The translations under genes and the position numbers were made by a program. The notes beneath the pieces were generated by a model that had not been told where the DNA came from, did not search any database, and saw only the letters and a program-made list of their open reading frames with translations. Positions 9,269-21,283 of a stretch of DNA of 64,000 nucleotides are shown in pieces (the stretch's first letter is position 1; each line of letters begins with the position of its first letter). Location of the stretch: assembly GCA_950022655.1 (NCBI GenBank), contig OX465581.1:104577125-104641124 (forward strand), in the 5' to 3' direction. The DNA is from Alentia gelatinosa (lineage: Eukaryota; Annelida; Polychaeta; Phyllodocida; Polynoidae).

Positions 9269-9948
9269 AGGCATATCCTACAATTCAAGATGGCGCCACC
9301 TGGAGATTTTTAGATATTGTTAAATATCAGTTAAAACTGGTTTCTCGGGATTCATTCTAATGAAAATCAAATGTTTTGTCCAGTTCGTCGAATCGAAGGT
9401 AAATAGGCCAATTGGTATTTGGTTGATTTACATAGTAAATGTTCTGGAAAATATTGTTTTCTCAAAAAGGATGGTGACCGTTACAATTTAAATGTGTAGT
9501 ACTATGCATCTACTATATCCTGTGAAAGTTTGAGGAAAATGGGTTTTACCATGTGAAAAGCAACTTTTTATAGTTCCTATATATTCGATTATGAAACTAT
9601 CCTAATATTGAACTCTTAATCAAAAACGAGAGCGGTGACCCCCAATTTTTAAGTTAGATATGTGTTCAACAACACTTAGAGATTTTTTTTGATTTTTGAT
9701 TTATTGTACCAAACAAAAGGTGTACATAGTCAGGCCTCTGCAGAGCAGATCTTATGGCTTTCTAGCGATGGATTTACAATATTTAACAAGTTCCGTCAAT
9801 ATGGAGTAATTACAGTATATATATATATATACATGGATGTAATGAGATATGAGAAGATGAAGCAAAAACTAGTATGGCTAGTCATATATTCAAGTTTCAG
9901 GAAAGTCGCATGGGTTTTGATTATCAAACCAAATTGTACGATATGCCT
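9269..9948. mobile_element. Non-autonomous TTAA-flanked DNA transposon (Kolobok- or piggyBac-type)
   Basis: 680 bp bounded by inverted repeats: the left end AGGCATATCCTACAATT pairs with the right end ATTGTACGATATGCCT with one mismatch over about 17 bp. TTAA is present on both flanks (9265-9268 and 9949-9952), matching the target duplication of Kolobok and piggyBac superfamilies. There is no transposase; the 87-codon internal ORF has no domain I recognise. Confidence 0.65.
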
Positions 9949-9952
9949 TTAA

Positions 9953-10763
9953 GCCATTGTAGACACCGACCTAATGAAAACCCTATCTGTGCATATCATC
10001 TCTAGATTTGAAAGTACATGTACATAGTGAATGTATTCACGAAAGGACGGACCTCTGAATAATGAGACTATCCTCCTCGGCTTCATGGAATCCATAGAAA
10101 CTAGGTTTTCAATTGTGTTTAGCATGTCCTAGAATGCGAGTCGCCCCACCACAACCTCTACACTCTATTTTATCATCTTCTATTATCCGTCCAAGGCTCT
10201 TTGGAAGCCTGGCCTCTCTCTGCATGCCATAGCTACCAACATGAGCTGTCGGCGATACATGAGTTTGATATTAAGGGTAATACATGCAAATTATATATCA
10301 ACAAAATGAACATCTTAGTAGCACACTGAAGATGAAGAAGAATTGAGTAATATAAATTGAATACTACCAGAAAATGTACATTTGTGTGAAAGCAAGGCAA
10401 GAGTTGGATGAATGTAATGTCGAAAATGTCGCAACATGGACAAAAACCTGGTTAACGGACAGACACTGAAATGGAATATGAATTACTGTCATACGTTAGC
10501 CCAATTTCTCGGGCCTAATCTGTGTACCAACTGGCTTGATCTAAGTTCTCGTGTGAAATTTTCTTGTTGCCTCCGCACTAACGGAAAGGCTATAAATCAT
10601 GTACCCTATAGCTATAACATGTAATAATACCGCTTATGGTATGGCTGGGTCATATGAAACTCTTCAACTCTTGCACCAAATTTTATATATTGTCATTGCC
10701 GAGGAGGCGTTATGGTTGTTTTCCTTTTATATTACCTGAAGTCAAGAAAAAAACACATTGCGA
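9953..10763. other. Intergenic, nothing recognised
   Basis: No supported gene or repeat. Small ORFs only. Confidence 0.45.
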
Positions 10764-10797
10764 CCAATGAGATATTAAAAACGTACATATAAAAAGG
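10764..10797 (+). promoter_or_regulatory. CCAAT box plus TATA box, putative core promoter
   Basis: CCAAT at 10764-10768 is followed 20 bp later by TATAAAAAGG at 10788-10797. Initiation would be expected near 10820-10830, upstream of the ORF at 10922. The next 120 bp are pyrimidine-rich, then GC-rich. Confidence 0.4.
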
Positions 10798-10921
10798 ACC
10801 CCCTCCCGACTATCTCCTACAGTCATCACTGTCCCATATCCTCCAGTAACCACCAATTGCTCGCCCGGCTAGCCTCCCTTTATGTCCCTACGTTTGGGGC
10901 GGCCGTGCGCAGGCAGCGCCC

Positions 10922-11200
10922 ATGAGCCCCGAACAACGGACGGCTGGAATTATGAAACTGAAATCCCTTCGTGACAGTGACATTGACAATGGATCTGTCG
11001 CACGCGATTTCCCAATGGACAGGGGGTCAACTGAGTACATCTTTAAGCGCAGATCCACCCATGTCGGAGGGAAGAAACAGTCACCAGGTTTAATCAGAGT
11101 AACAGACCGGACTAACGAACTAGACCTCAGTGAAAGTTCTATTCATCTAAAATGTTTTTTTGTGTCTGTCAGTGCCTATTACACCATCAGCTTTGCTTGA
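10922..11200 (+). CDS. Candidate small protein or first exon downstream of a TATA/CCAAT promoter
   Basis: A 92-codon ORF (MSPEQRTAGIMKLKSLRDSD...) starts about 125 bp after a TATA box with an upstream CCAAT box. The first ~60 residues are charged and basic. The last ~25 (around LKCFFVSVSAYYTISFA) are hydrophobic and look like read-through into non-coding sequence, so a splice donor may end the real exon earlier; 'CCAG|GTTTAA' near 11085 is one weak candidate. I do not recognise the family. The surrounding block (10800-11110) is richer in G+C than its neighbours. It could also be chance. Confidence 0.25.
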   Translation: MSPEQRTAGIMKLKSLRDSDIDNGSVARDFPMDRGSTEYIFKRRSTHVGGKKQSPGLIRVTDRTNELDLSESSIHLKCFFVSVSAYYTISFA

Positions 11201-13396
11201 TGTTTGTGTCTAGGGACTGTACATTGAATCGTGTTTGAATTGTTATTTTTCCACTGAGTTGACAATCGACCGTATTGTCTCTATCTGGTTACCTCCATAT
11301 GATCGCTTTTGAAAAGCTTTGAAAATATCCATTAGTTAGACTCCGACTAATTTTCAAATTATCTCTTGTGAAGGAAAGAATTAGATTTAGTAATTAGAAA
11401 GAGGAAGAGCAGTCACAATTAATGAGCAACCATTTGAGTAAATCATCCAGCCTCTATATGTTAGTCTATATATGGTAGTAATTAGTTGGGGTCGATGTTG
11501 CATTCCTGGTATATTTTGCAGACAACGTCCATCCAAAAAAGTGAAACCATACAAATCTCACAAAGATCAGAATAATGGTTACTGAATGATTGCCTGATAT
11601 AGGTTGGAAAAAGAGAGTAACATCAAGTGTACCAGATAATAGGTTCTGGAATATTGGAACTTTCCTATACTGAGAATATTTTGAGGAATGGGTGAATTAT
11701 GAGTCATGTGTTTGTTGTTGCTTTATGTTGGAGTTGATACCAAATTTTGAATTCAAATCTTATTCCCCTAATTGTGTCCCTGTAATCAATAATTGATATG
11801 TTTTGGTCGCCGGTGTCAAGGTAAACCGCTAGTATCTAATTCTATTAATCAACAGATAACTAATTCAACAACCTCTTCCAAAATATTTAACAGTGAGGAA
11901 ATACTGAGGCGAACGAGTAATTGGTTGTGGTTTTATTACTGAGGAAACCAGTGATCAGTATATGGTCGAAGTGGCATTTATGATAAAAAAAGGTGGTTTT
12001 TTTAAACTTCGTCTATCGCTTTGATAAGGTCACATGATTATGGACTACTAGAGAGTAGTGTACTTGAAGGCACAGAGAAGGCAAAGCTAAAAATAGGAAT
12101 ATATGAAATTGTGATGAGTATAGCACCCATATATGTCCGGCAAAGATAGCCTTTATAGTTATGACAATAGAACTAAAGCGAGGACTGATCAGGCATGTCA
12201 TGCCGGTGAAGAGGAATATAACTACTGCCGAAAACGATAGCGGTCATATCACCAGCGGAATGGGCTGAGTATTAGGTTCGTTTTTTACCATCAGACAACT
12301 TGCTATAATTCTGAAAGTGCTGGCGGTGGGGCAGCAACACTGAAATTGAGCATGTACAGTGTGGTCTGCAGGAGTTCCTGTTAGCATCACTGTCACCCTA
12401 CTATAGGAAAACATCAGGATTATCATATTATAAGTGGAAAGGTAAGTTCTTCTTCTTCTTCTTCTTCTACATTTTCACATTCTTTTAACAGCCATTTTAC
12501 CTTCCGATCTATTCAACATATATCACAGGGGACTTAATTTCTCCTTCCATTCAAGAAAATGGGACATTGTACAATGGTCCTAGAGTAGCCGCTCAAAAAT
12601 GAAAATAAAGAAAGCATTGAACAAATACTGCCATAACCAGTTGATTATCAATCACCCTTGATGTCGAAGATGATGAGTTCTGGATGAACCTGTCCACTGG
12701 ACACTAATCGGTCTTCCCGAATGCCGTTTGTTGTTTTACTCTGTCGCCCAGACTCTACACGGTAAAGGACAAAAGGACCCCAGAAGCCGCACCCTCTTTT
12801 TTTTTTTATTCAGTGTGAAAAAAAATAGGATACACAATCGCCTCCATGGGCGTTCTTCCTTGCACAGCCAACAAAAAAATAAAATAAAATAACAAAATAC
12901 ACAGAGAAGTATCGGTCCTAAGTGTTCATCGTTGATATTGTTGATATCATTGCAGGTCATGTGACACTGCCTTGCTTTAAAAGTCTTTCATTTTAAACTC
13001 ATTTGTTCTTCTGTTGATCAAGGGTTATTTATCATATCATACAAGGACACTTACGTTTACATGACACAGTACATAAGACACAATAGACAATCACACCACA
13101 GGTACAGTACAGTTGACAAATACAATAACAAATGGAGAGCATAACCAGCACAACAACTTACTTTACTGCATGTATGAATTATTAGTTATGATTGTTAGAT
13201 TTAATCACAGGCAGTATGGGCTCAGATCTTCATTCATTCCTCATGTCATAGTTATACCTGTGAGGTAGTACTGATACGGATTAGCCGCCGGTCATTTGAC
13301 TCAGTTTATCCGGATTACACTAGTTTTACTTGAAGGCCTCCAAGTCAATGCTGTTATCTAGCAAGTATGATTTAATCGCTGTTTTAGATTGAGAGC
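11201..13396. other. Intergenic, short simple repeats only
   Basis: Contains a CTT run at about 12449-12470 and poly-T/poly-A tracts near 12785-12830. No gene supported. Confidence 0.45.
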
Positions 13397-13425
13397 GAAA
13401 GGTGATCCAGAGAGGATCACCTTTC
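13397..13425. repeat. Perfect 12-bp inverted repeat (hairpin)
   Basis: GAAAGGTGATCC and its exact complement flank the 5-base loop AGAGA. Too short for a typical animal pre-miRNA on its own. Confidence 0.7.
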
Positions 13426-13635
13426 ACTGGGTGAGAGTTAATTGTGAATGAGGTCGTTAGGGGGACGCTAGAAGCATCGTATTAATTGGAGAATCTTAAG
13501 TATATATCTACGGAGGTCACATTTGAATGGTGTAAAGTACTAGCAGTCAAGGACTTCGGGAAAAGACATCCCATCTCTGATCAGAACCAGATAGGACGAC
13601 ATATATATATATATTGACATGAAAAATACTTCTCA

Positions 13636-13847
13636 CGTTAAACCCCGCTTACTCTTAAGCGGGGGGTGAATACAGCTAAAACCCGGTTTTGGGATACCTC
13701 GCTTAAGGGGCCACCCCGCTTAAGGGAACAATTTTCTTGGTACAGAAATTTTCATTTAGTTTATTTCAACCCCGCTTAAAGAGACACCCCGCTTAAGGAG
13801 TCACTTTGCTCCGAAATGAGGGTCTCCCCTTAAGCGGGGTTTAACTG
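13636..13847. mobile_element. pogo/Tigger-like MITE remnant
   Basis: About 212 bp with inverted ends: left GTTAAACCCCGCTTA, right TAAGCGGGGTTTAAC. The right end reads inward as TA-CAGTTAAACCCC, resembling the CAGT...-AAACC termini and TA target of pogo/Tigger elements; the left outer bases have diverged. The motif CCCCGCTTA recurs several times inside. No coding capacity. Confidence 0.6.
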
Positions 13848-13849
13848 TA

Positions 13850-14289
13850 TATCTATTTGAAAACGACTACACAGGACTGATTTCGATGGCCGATGTCACC
13901 TATATGGATAAAACCTCTCCCGTATTGATCTGACTGCCAGCCCTCATCACCGAGACCTCACAGAGCGGATCTAGTCATGGGTGGCATATAGAAGCAACCA
14001 CTAAATGATAGACATCAGAACGTGCCTCAAGCGGCCCGGCAGACTACAATTACTAAAGGCACGTCTGCTCGTGGCGAGACAGGGAAAGTGGGTGAAAATG
14101 GTGATCATGCGCAAGTGAGTTGACTTATGGTGTTCAGCTGAGGAATGCGGTTCTTCGTAATTGGCCCATATCACAGGTTATCACATTCCCGTTATGATTT
14201 ACGATAGCCGCAAGGGCCTGCAAAAACCAAATTCTGCCTATTTCCAGTTGGTGCACCAGTAAAGGCTACAGAGGTATTGCTATTTCCGC
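13850..14289. other. Intergenic, nothing recognised
   Basis: No supported feature in this stretch. Confidence 0.4.
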
Positions 14290-14535
14290 CACCATCCGCC
14301 AGGAAATTGTAAGATAGCGCCACTGTAGTCGGGGAGGGGGACCACCACTATTTTCTGCTGTCATAATCTATAGATAACCGTGAGACGATGCTTAAATCCT
14401 TTTATGGTAAATCCAATTTTTTTAGTAACTTTCATTGATAACTAGAGCCGCCACCTGGCATTATTTCTAACGTCAGGGGGGGGGGGGGGGGCAAGATGTC
14501 CGTCTCCATAACAGAATAGCTATGTGGCCTATACA
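14290..14535 (+). repeat. Dispersed repeat family R1, copy 1
   Basis: Shares ordered blocks with 50155-50400 and, inverted, with 52437-53790. Blocks include ...GAAATTGTAAGA...GCCACTGT.GTCG..., a TCATAATC.AT.GATAA block, CCGCCACCTGG and CAAGATG.C.GTCTCCA. A G16 tract (14476-14491) interrupts it. Confidence 0.65.
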
Positions 14536-15540
14536 TATTAGTATTCAGATTGCCGCTGTATAGTTATTACTACATTGGTTGTATCCTTTGGTAAATTTTA
14601 TTTAGAATTTGCCAAATATACGTTCACTGCTTTTCTAAATCAATGAAGTAAGTTTACTTCGATTATACTGAAATACTTTGATTCTACACTTGCAGGTACA
14701 CGTTATAAATATACATGTAAAAGACTCGTTTGCTAATGGAGTGCCTGGCGGGTTCCTATTATTCACCATAACAAGGTTTATGGGACAAACCAGGGACTGT
14801 TCAAGGCCTCTTTCCAAATGTACCACCAATGGAATCCGACATTTCTATAGGTTTCAGGCAGTAAATGGGATTCATACTGTACACTCTAGAGACCCAGGGC
14901 GTGATGCTTAAAATATAACCGCCGTCACAGCGACCAGCGTGCATGCACATTGAACGAGAGGAGGTGGTGCAAAGGTTTAAACAAAGTGCTGCAGGAGAAG
15001 CCATTTGCAGTCCCCAATGCAAAATTCATGAAGATGGATTTTACTGTTTAGACAGATCATAATGAGGTAGTTTATGCCGGGGTTATCAATAGTCCATTGC
15101 TGCTTCCATGCAGCTCACGTGCCCCGCGCGGCTATCTAATCATGCTTTCCCTTTAGCTATAATCAAGTCTCATACTTAAAATTCACCGTCATGGTAAAAA
15201 ACTCCCTCATACACTTAAAACGTCTTTAGAGGGAAAAGTGTGTACAGTGTTACTTCCCGTATTAGCCAAACAAGACAACATAAAGAGGTGCACCCTAAAT
15301 AACATCTCAATGTTACATAAGATAATCATATTGTTGAGTAATTTGCAAACATTCATGTTCCAATGTCTATGTTAGGTTATTCAATCAAATAAGATACAAT
15401 TCACATGAATGGTATTCAAATCTTATTCCTGAATAATTCGCATTCTTCCATGTAAGAGTAAAACGTAGAGTCGACCCTGATGGAGAGCAATCAACATGTC
15501 CACCTTGTTGGGGATTCCGACCTCACGCGAGGCTTCTTAC
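14536..15540. other. Intergenic, nothing firmly recognised
   Basis: Includes overlapping small ORFs near 14635-15022 on both strands, none with a recognisable domain. An octamer-like ATGCAAAAT lies near 15017. Confidence 0.4.
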
Positions 15541-15600
15541 TGACGTCAGGCTTTTATCGGTGACGTCAAGAACGTCATCCACACGTCACACACGTCTGAC
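15541..15600. promoter_or_regulatory. CRE (ATF/CREB) site cluster
   Basis: Two full palindromic TGACGTCA sites at 15541-15548 and 15561-15568, exactly 20 bp apart, plus further ACGTCA half-sites at 15572 and 15583. The spacing puts the two full sites on the same helix face. It looks like an enhancer or promoter element; the target gene is unknown. Confidence 0.5.
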
Positions 15601-18420
15601 ACGTGGTCATGAACTATGTCGGTTCTAGACGAGAGGCTTAAGGGCAGGTAAGAAGGGCTGAGCTTGGACTCACTGCTGGACTTTGTTACTGCTTATATTC
15701 AAGCTCGGTCTATGTTTCTCTTGGTGACTCCATCTCCTCCAATAGGTGAACATGTATACATGCCTGCATGAATATGATTTGCATTCACTGCCTGCATAAT
15801 CTTACGTAGTTGTAACTCTCCATAAGCGACAGTATTTTGACATGAACCCGTTGTAAATATAATTCATTATTCGGATATGATATATCAAATACGGTAATTG
15901 GAAGCTATTTAACCAACTTTTGTGGTCCATGGTGCAGAGAATGCTGCTCGGAGGATTTCTTCTGTATACGAATGTTGACAAATGATTGTATACTGAGTGG
16001 GAATTCTGGACAAACACCAGTAAGGGAATCCTCTATGGCGTCGTATTGTGCGTCCGCAATGTGTAATCAACCTTGACAGGCGACCGAGCGGTTCATGCCA
16101 GCTCAGCTAGCAGCTTTAGAGCCCTTCCCCTGCCTGTTGACAAAGCATGCCGCAATGGCACGTAACGCTGTAATTAGGTGCCAAAGCCACCATATTTCTG
16201 GGCATGCGGGAAGAAGGGAGGGGAATAGGCTGGAGCCGTGAGGGTAGTGTACGTGAGTTTGTGAAGGGGACGTTGTCCGCAGGATATTGCGTGGGATGTG
16301 AGGTCCTTTAGCAGCAATTGTGTTGGATGATAGAGCTGTACATGAGGTTGAGTGGGCGCCGTGAGCGCGTACGAGGTGATGTAAAGGGGCGATCGTGTGA
16401 ATCTGTATGAGAATTATGAGAACTGTACGATTGCAATGATGGGATCGTATAAGGATATTATGAAGCAGATTTTGACAGCTGTGCCCTGAATACCAAACCT
16501 GTTTGCAACTACGGGGTCATACGTAGATTCATTTAGGGACAGATTTGTTGTTCCTATTAGGCATCTGGAGCATGTCCTAGGGCTTATGTCTGCTATCATG
16601 AGGGCTGTCAGTATGTATTCTGATGGGATGCAGCCACGTGCAGACTAATCTGTGAGTGATATAGGGCAGTTATGTAATTGAAGGCGTAAGAGATGATTGC
16701 GGATTGGCTGGTGCATACATCAGGACACTATAGATATAGTATAACACAAACTGCACACTCCAATTGATCTCTGAGAGGTTAGGGATGCTTTAAGTAGATG
16801 CTATTGTAGAGAGCGTTACAGAGAGATATTTTATATGAAATTTCACTGACTCCAATAACAGCAGTGTCTACAGTATAATAATAATAAGGAACACTCCCGT
16901 ATTACAGACTTGCTGCATAGAGGCCTGTACTCCTCGTGTTTGATGGTGCAATAATTGTTCTGGGGTGAACGATAATTTAGGTGGGGTGCCTTACAGTGGA
17001 CTGGCCAGGCCTGGCGTGACACGAAGCCACCTCTGCCCCTTCCCCACCCGGCTGCATCCACCAACCGGCCACGGGCCCAGCTTACATCATGTGGCTGGGT
17101 GTGGCGCGAGTCGATGGTAAATAGAATCATCAGGGAATGCAGTTAGTCAATGCGCCGAGGATCGACGGGTACCCCGTCGCCCGGAGAGCGCCACCAGACG
17201 TGAAGCTAATCCCACAAACAACCCACAGACCCAATCTGCGTCCGACAGATGTCGCCAGCAGCGGACCAAGCGCCCTGGTGCCTACGTGGTCCGCGCCCCT
17301 CGAAGAAAAAGAACTAATCACGTTCGGTTATGAAGGAGGCGTGGAATTAGACTGAATTTAAATTAGGTTAAATGGATAATTTAGCTCACAGAAAAGTTCT
17401 CTCAGGCGACTTTCAAGGTTTGGAAGGTTGCTTTAAGCCCACTGACAGGCTTTGGTCTAAAACGCAGACTTGCTCGTTTGATATGTTAAAAATTCACACA
17501 GGCGCTCCTTGTCGCTTTCGTTTGAACAACAAGCAGACATTGATTTCTAAATGGTAAAACGCTTGTTGGTGATTGAGTGATTGCCAACGCTTTTTGTTAC
17601 GGACTCTTTCAACGTAGCCGAGTAGCCGATACGATCGATCCGTTGAAAAATGTGGAATGGTGCGCAGAGAGAGGTCTTGGCAACCCTCCTAGCTCCTACC
17701 TGCTGCTAGCTCCCATCCTTTACCTAGCCCGCCCACTTTAAAATAAAGCCTTTCCCTAGGCTTCATAGCCGTAGACCATCTGCATACCCAACACCCTACC
17801 AAAGAGCTAACAACTTTTACGATATACCCCCTGTACTTTATCCTCTTAAACTATGACTATATGTCTATTCTCCTGAGCCTGCTATTGTAGCTCGCCTCGC
17901 TCCATGGTCTGAATGATCGACTTGCAACTGGGAAGAGACAGTTTCAGGTATTACAGATCCCTAAGATCATACTTTCTGACAGCAACCTTTTTCGATCTCT
18001 CAAAGGTTTTCCTTAATCTTGCCTACGGTCTCTCCCTCAGATAACTTGGTCCTCTTCAAGTTGTGCAACATGACCGGATCCCTAGATTATAGGTACGCAT
18101 TCTCTGCACTGTCAGGTTAGAATCCTTATAGCCTCCCTCAGGGGTCTTAAGTAACCAAACCAATTATCATCAAATATCCATGATGTTCTATCATGTATAT
18201 TAGCGTGAATGGGATCGCACGAACAGTATTACTTATCAACGTATAGGCATTCCTATTACAAATCCTACCATGTCTTGGCCATGGTTTATTTCAAGTTGCC
18301 ATTAAGATTCTATATTTGGAATAATATGAGAAATAATATACTGTAATACATAGTATAGAAAAACTGCTTACCAAAGTACTACTATTTTCTATTCTTATTC
18401 ATTCCTTTTCCAGAAAATGA
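15601..18420. other. Intergenic, GC-variable, no gene supported
   Basis: A GC-rich patch at about 17000-17320 carries overlapping ORFs on both strands without recognisable domains. The rest is unremarkable. Confidence 0.4.
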
Positions 18421-18432
18421 CAGAAAATTGGC

Positions 18433-18510
18433 AGTGTGGGGGGAAGGGGGTGGCGTTGGGTGGTGGGGGGCGGTAGGGGGTGGGGTTGGGAGGTCGCGGG
18501 TGGCGGGTCA
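18433..18510 (+). repeat. G-rich, G-quadruplex-prone tract
   Basis: Dense GGG/GGGG runs over about 75 bp on the plus strand, ending near GTGGCGGG. Translated frames here are artefacts of the repeat. Confidence 0.7.
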
Positions 18511-18587
18511 GTGTAGGTGTATCCTCTACCAACACCCACAGGCCCGGGCGGGCCGCGGGTCGCAATTTGCTTTTTTTTGGGTATCAT

Positions 18588-18654
18588 ATATACGCCTGGC
18601 GTATATATATGTTGCGCAGAGTATATTTTATCTTAAATACGCCAGGCGTGAAAG
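18588..18654. repeat. Near-palindromic ATACGCCTGGCGTAT motif, repeated
   Basis: A 15-bp palindrome (one unpaired centre base) near 18591 recurs about 50 bp later as ATACGCCAGGCGT, giving a possible hairpin. It may be a decayed transposon terminus. Confidence 0.4.
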
Positions 18655-18799
18655 ACAGCCAAGTCGCGCGCGTCTACATATGGAAACTGTCTTGTAGACG
18701 CCCGAAACGTAGACGCGTATAAGAGGTGTATACAAGTATAAACAAGCCACGATACAGCCGATACGTGCGTTATCGCAATGGCGTATATATATGTAAAAT

Positions 18800-19960
18800 A
18801 GTGGTTTTCGTGCAGTGATATTTACTATTCACAAAGAGAGACAATCAGGATATTCCATTGTTCAAAGATGGAATGGAAGCATGCCATCAACAGTCATGTT
18901 TTGTAAGTTTAACAAAAAAAGAGAAAATCGAAGGTAACTGTAGTAATAATCAATAGAGAAGAGCAATGTTCTTGGGTATAAAAAAGATATTCGATTATTC
19001 GCTATAACCCCGTAACACATAACTTCCTTCTCCCTAGTGTGTTAGGTCCCCCATTACGCTTGCTGGGCTCCACTTGCAGAATCCTCGTCCACCCATACAC
19101 ATTGAATTAAAGACATCCCATTGCAAAGTCTTACTAGAGCCAACGTGGAGTCATTGCTCCAGTCCTACACCGTACTAACTACAGGTCAAAGTGAGACAGG
19201 AGCTGTTATCCAAGGACTAGATGACACAGTTGCCGCCCCGATGTCTTGCAATCGGCACTTTATCCCTCGCCTAAGTAAGCACAGCACTCAGTCGTCATCA
19301 GGCACCCGTAGTTGTCTCGGAAGCGTCTAAGGCGATGATGTGTAAAACACCATTTAACCATTAAGCCAGCTCGTAGGGAGCTCTGATGGTGGCTCCCTAC
19401 CGCACTAAACTCACCATCCAGGTCCAAGCATGCTTTTAACCTCTGTACAAAGCTGAGAGGTCCATAGAGGAAAATCACCCTCCCCACTCTCCTCCATCCC
19501 CTCATCCCATCTGCCCAATAAAAACTTTTAATATGATTCTGGAGTTTCGCTAACAGCTTTGGACTTTTGTTTTATTTCGCGTGTGTTTTTTATTCACTGT
19601 TGGTGCTGAGGTGTTTTGTGGGGATGGTGTTTGACATGGAATGTTGCCAAATAGGTTGAAAGGTCGTCAACAGTATCGAATAAATGCTGATGGATGCCCA
19701 TTGTGGAATCCCAAATAATGCCAAATAGGAGCTTCTCGGGCGTGGTCCAATCCCCCGCGTTGATGTATGACGTCGGAGTCGTCCGAGTCGTCAGATCCAC
19801 GCACTCAGACAGCGACTTCACCAACATTGATTTCATGTAACCTTAGCTGGTTTTGACAGCTCTTTGAGAGCCTGTCAGAGGTTGGAAATTCACTGAAATA
19901 TGTTAAAGAAAATAGACAAATATTCCCATGCGATACAGGTTTTATGTATTTACTACAGCA
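18800..19960. other. Intergenic, nothing recognised
   Basis: Only unsupported short ORFs. Confidence 0.4.
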
Positions 19961-19963
19961 TTA

Positions 19964-20245
19964 GGCCCGGCGTCCACCTACTACGATATGGCACCGATAT
20001 GCCCTACGATGCACCTCCCGATACAAAATCAAAATCGCGTCGGAAGGTCACCTAATATCGGGGCAGTTGACCACGTTTCTGCGATTAGACACCGATAAAA
20101 CGCCCATGCAATGCATGGTGGATTGGCATGTCTAGACATATGTCTACGATTTTGCACCTTCCCGATATGGCACCGATTTTGAAATTTTGTATCGGTGCCA
20201 TATCGGGAGGTCTACGATTCTATCGTACTAGGTGGACGCCGGGCC
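19964..20245 (+). mobile_element. PIF/Harbinger-type MITE, copy 1 (282 bp)
   Basis: Inverted termini GGCCCGGCGTCCACCTA / TAGGTGGACGCCGGGCC with TTA duplicated on both sides (19961-19963 and 20246-20248). A 3-bp TWA target and GG-starting ends fit PIF/Harbinger. No ORF. The interior is itself partly palindromic. The same element is present inverted at 23284-23565. Confidence 0.85.
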
Positions 20246-20248
20246 TTA

Positions 20249-20750
20249 CAGTAACAGCGCTATATGCACCGTGATCGATTTTGCTTATAAAACGGTTGAA
20301 CAGTGTTCTACCGAGAGCTGACGTTATCTTCCCTGAAAATGTAATCTGTTAAGGAACATAGCATCCCCTTAGATCCCATAGTCGCCAGGAGGATTGAAGG
20401 TCGAATGCCAGAGAGCAGCTCACGAAAAGAAGACGCTTATATCTAAGCAGCTCACAGAGTCTCCAGGCACCAGTATCCCGTTTGGCTTGAGTAGTTAAAG
20501 GCGCCCTTCTCCTATCTTTTCCCTTTTTCCCTGTGGACAAACCCGACACAACACCTTTACCCCGGCAACACCAAACACCCCTCTTCTAGAAGCCCCTTGT
20601 GTGTGTACACCCCTCATACCGGCCATGCACATCGCGCTCACTCGCCCCCTTTTATAGCCGGGAGATGCAACCTAACCGCCCGGGGATGATGTGAGGTGGA
20701 CGCTCAATCGGCGCATGATGATGTCTAGGGGTAGGCCTGTCGCGTGGTAG
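20249..20750. other. Intergenic, nothing recognised
   Basis: GC content rises from about 20550; no gene supported. Confidence 0.4.
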
Positions 20751-20769
20751 TCACGTGCGGCGTCACGTG
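20751..20769. promoter_or_regulatory. Tandem E-boxes TCACGTG x2
   Basis: TCACGTG at 20751-20757 and 20763-20769, 12 bp apart, in a GC-rich patch (20600-20880). The motif suits bHLH-Zip factors (MITF/TFE, USF, Myc/Max). No adjacent gene was identified. Confidence 0.4.
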
Positions 20770-21280
20770 GTCGCCTCAGCCTTGACGTACTGTCACGCCA
20801 ATGGCCATCTAACGACCGCTAGGGGGACAGATGCTTTGTCCGAGATAATGACCTGGCACTTTTTGTGTGGCCGCCGGGGGCCCTCGTAGAGAAGGGTGGT
20901 TAAGTTCAGCACCAGCGCAACCTCCGATGTCATCACTGCTAATGCTCTCCCATAATAGACTATATTCCCTCTTTGGATCCCCATTAGGGTGCCTTCCGTA
21001 CACGGTTAGCTTCTCTATTCATCTTAGAAGTGAATGGATGTCACTATTGATGCGATCGCGTAAATCTTCATAAGCAAAGATGAGAGCAGTGTTTTGATTA
21101 TAGGACAGAGCCTAGGTGAGGATACATACACAAACTAGCTATGCTTGCATTCGATTTGGAGGTGTGAGAATTCAGCCAGCGGCTGCAAACATCTGTTTAG
21201 ACATTCTCATTCAGCATCAGTCATTTCATCCATTTTTCTTTTGCATTCATACATAAATCAGCAACAGATACATTCGCTTC
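20770..21280. other. Intergenic, nothing recognised
   Basis: Overlapping short ORFs on both strands near 20793-21073; no domain recognised. Confidence 0.4.
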
Positions 21281-21283
21281 TTT

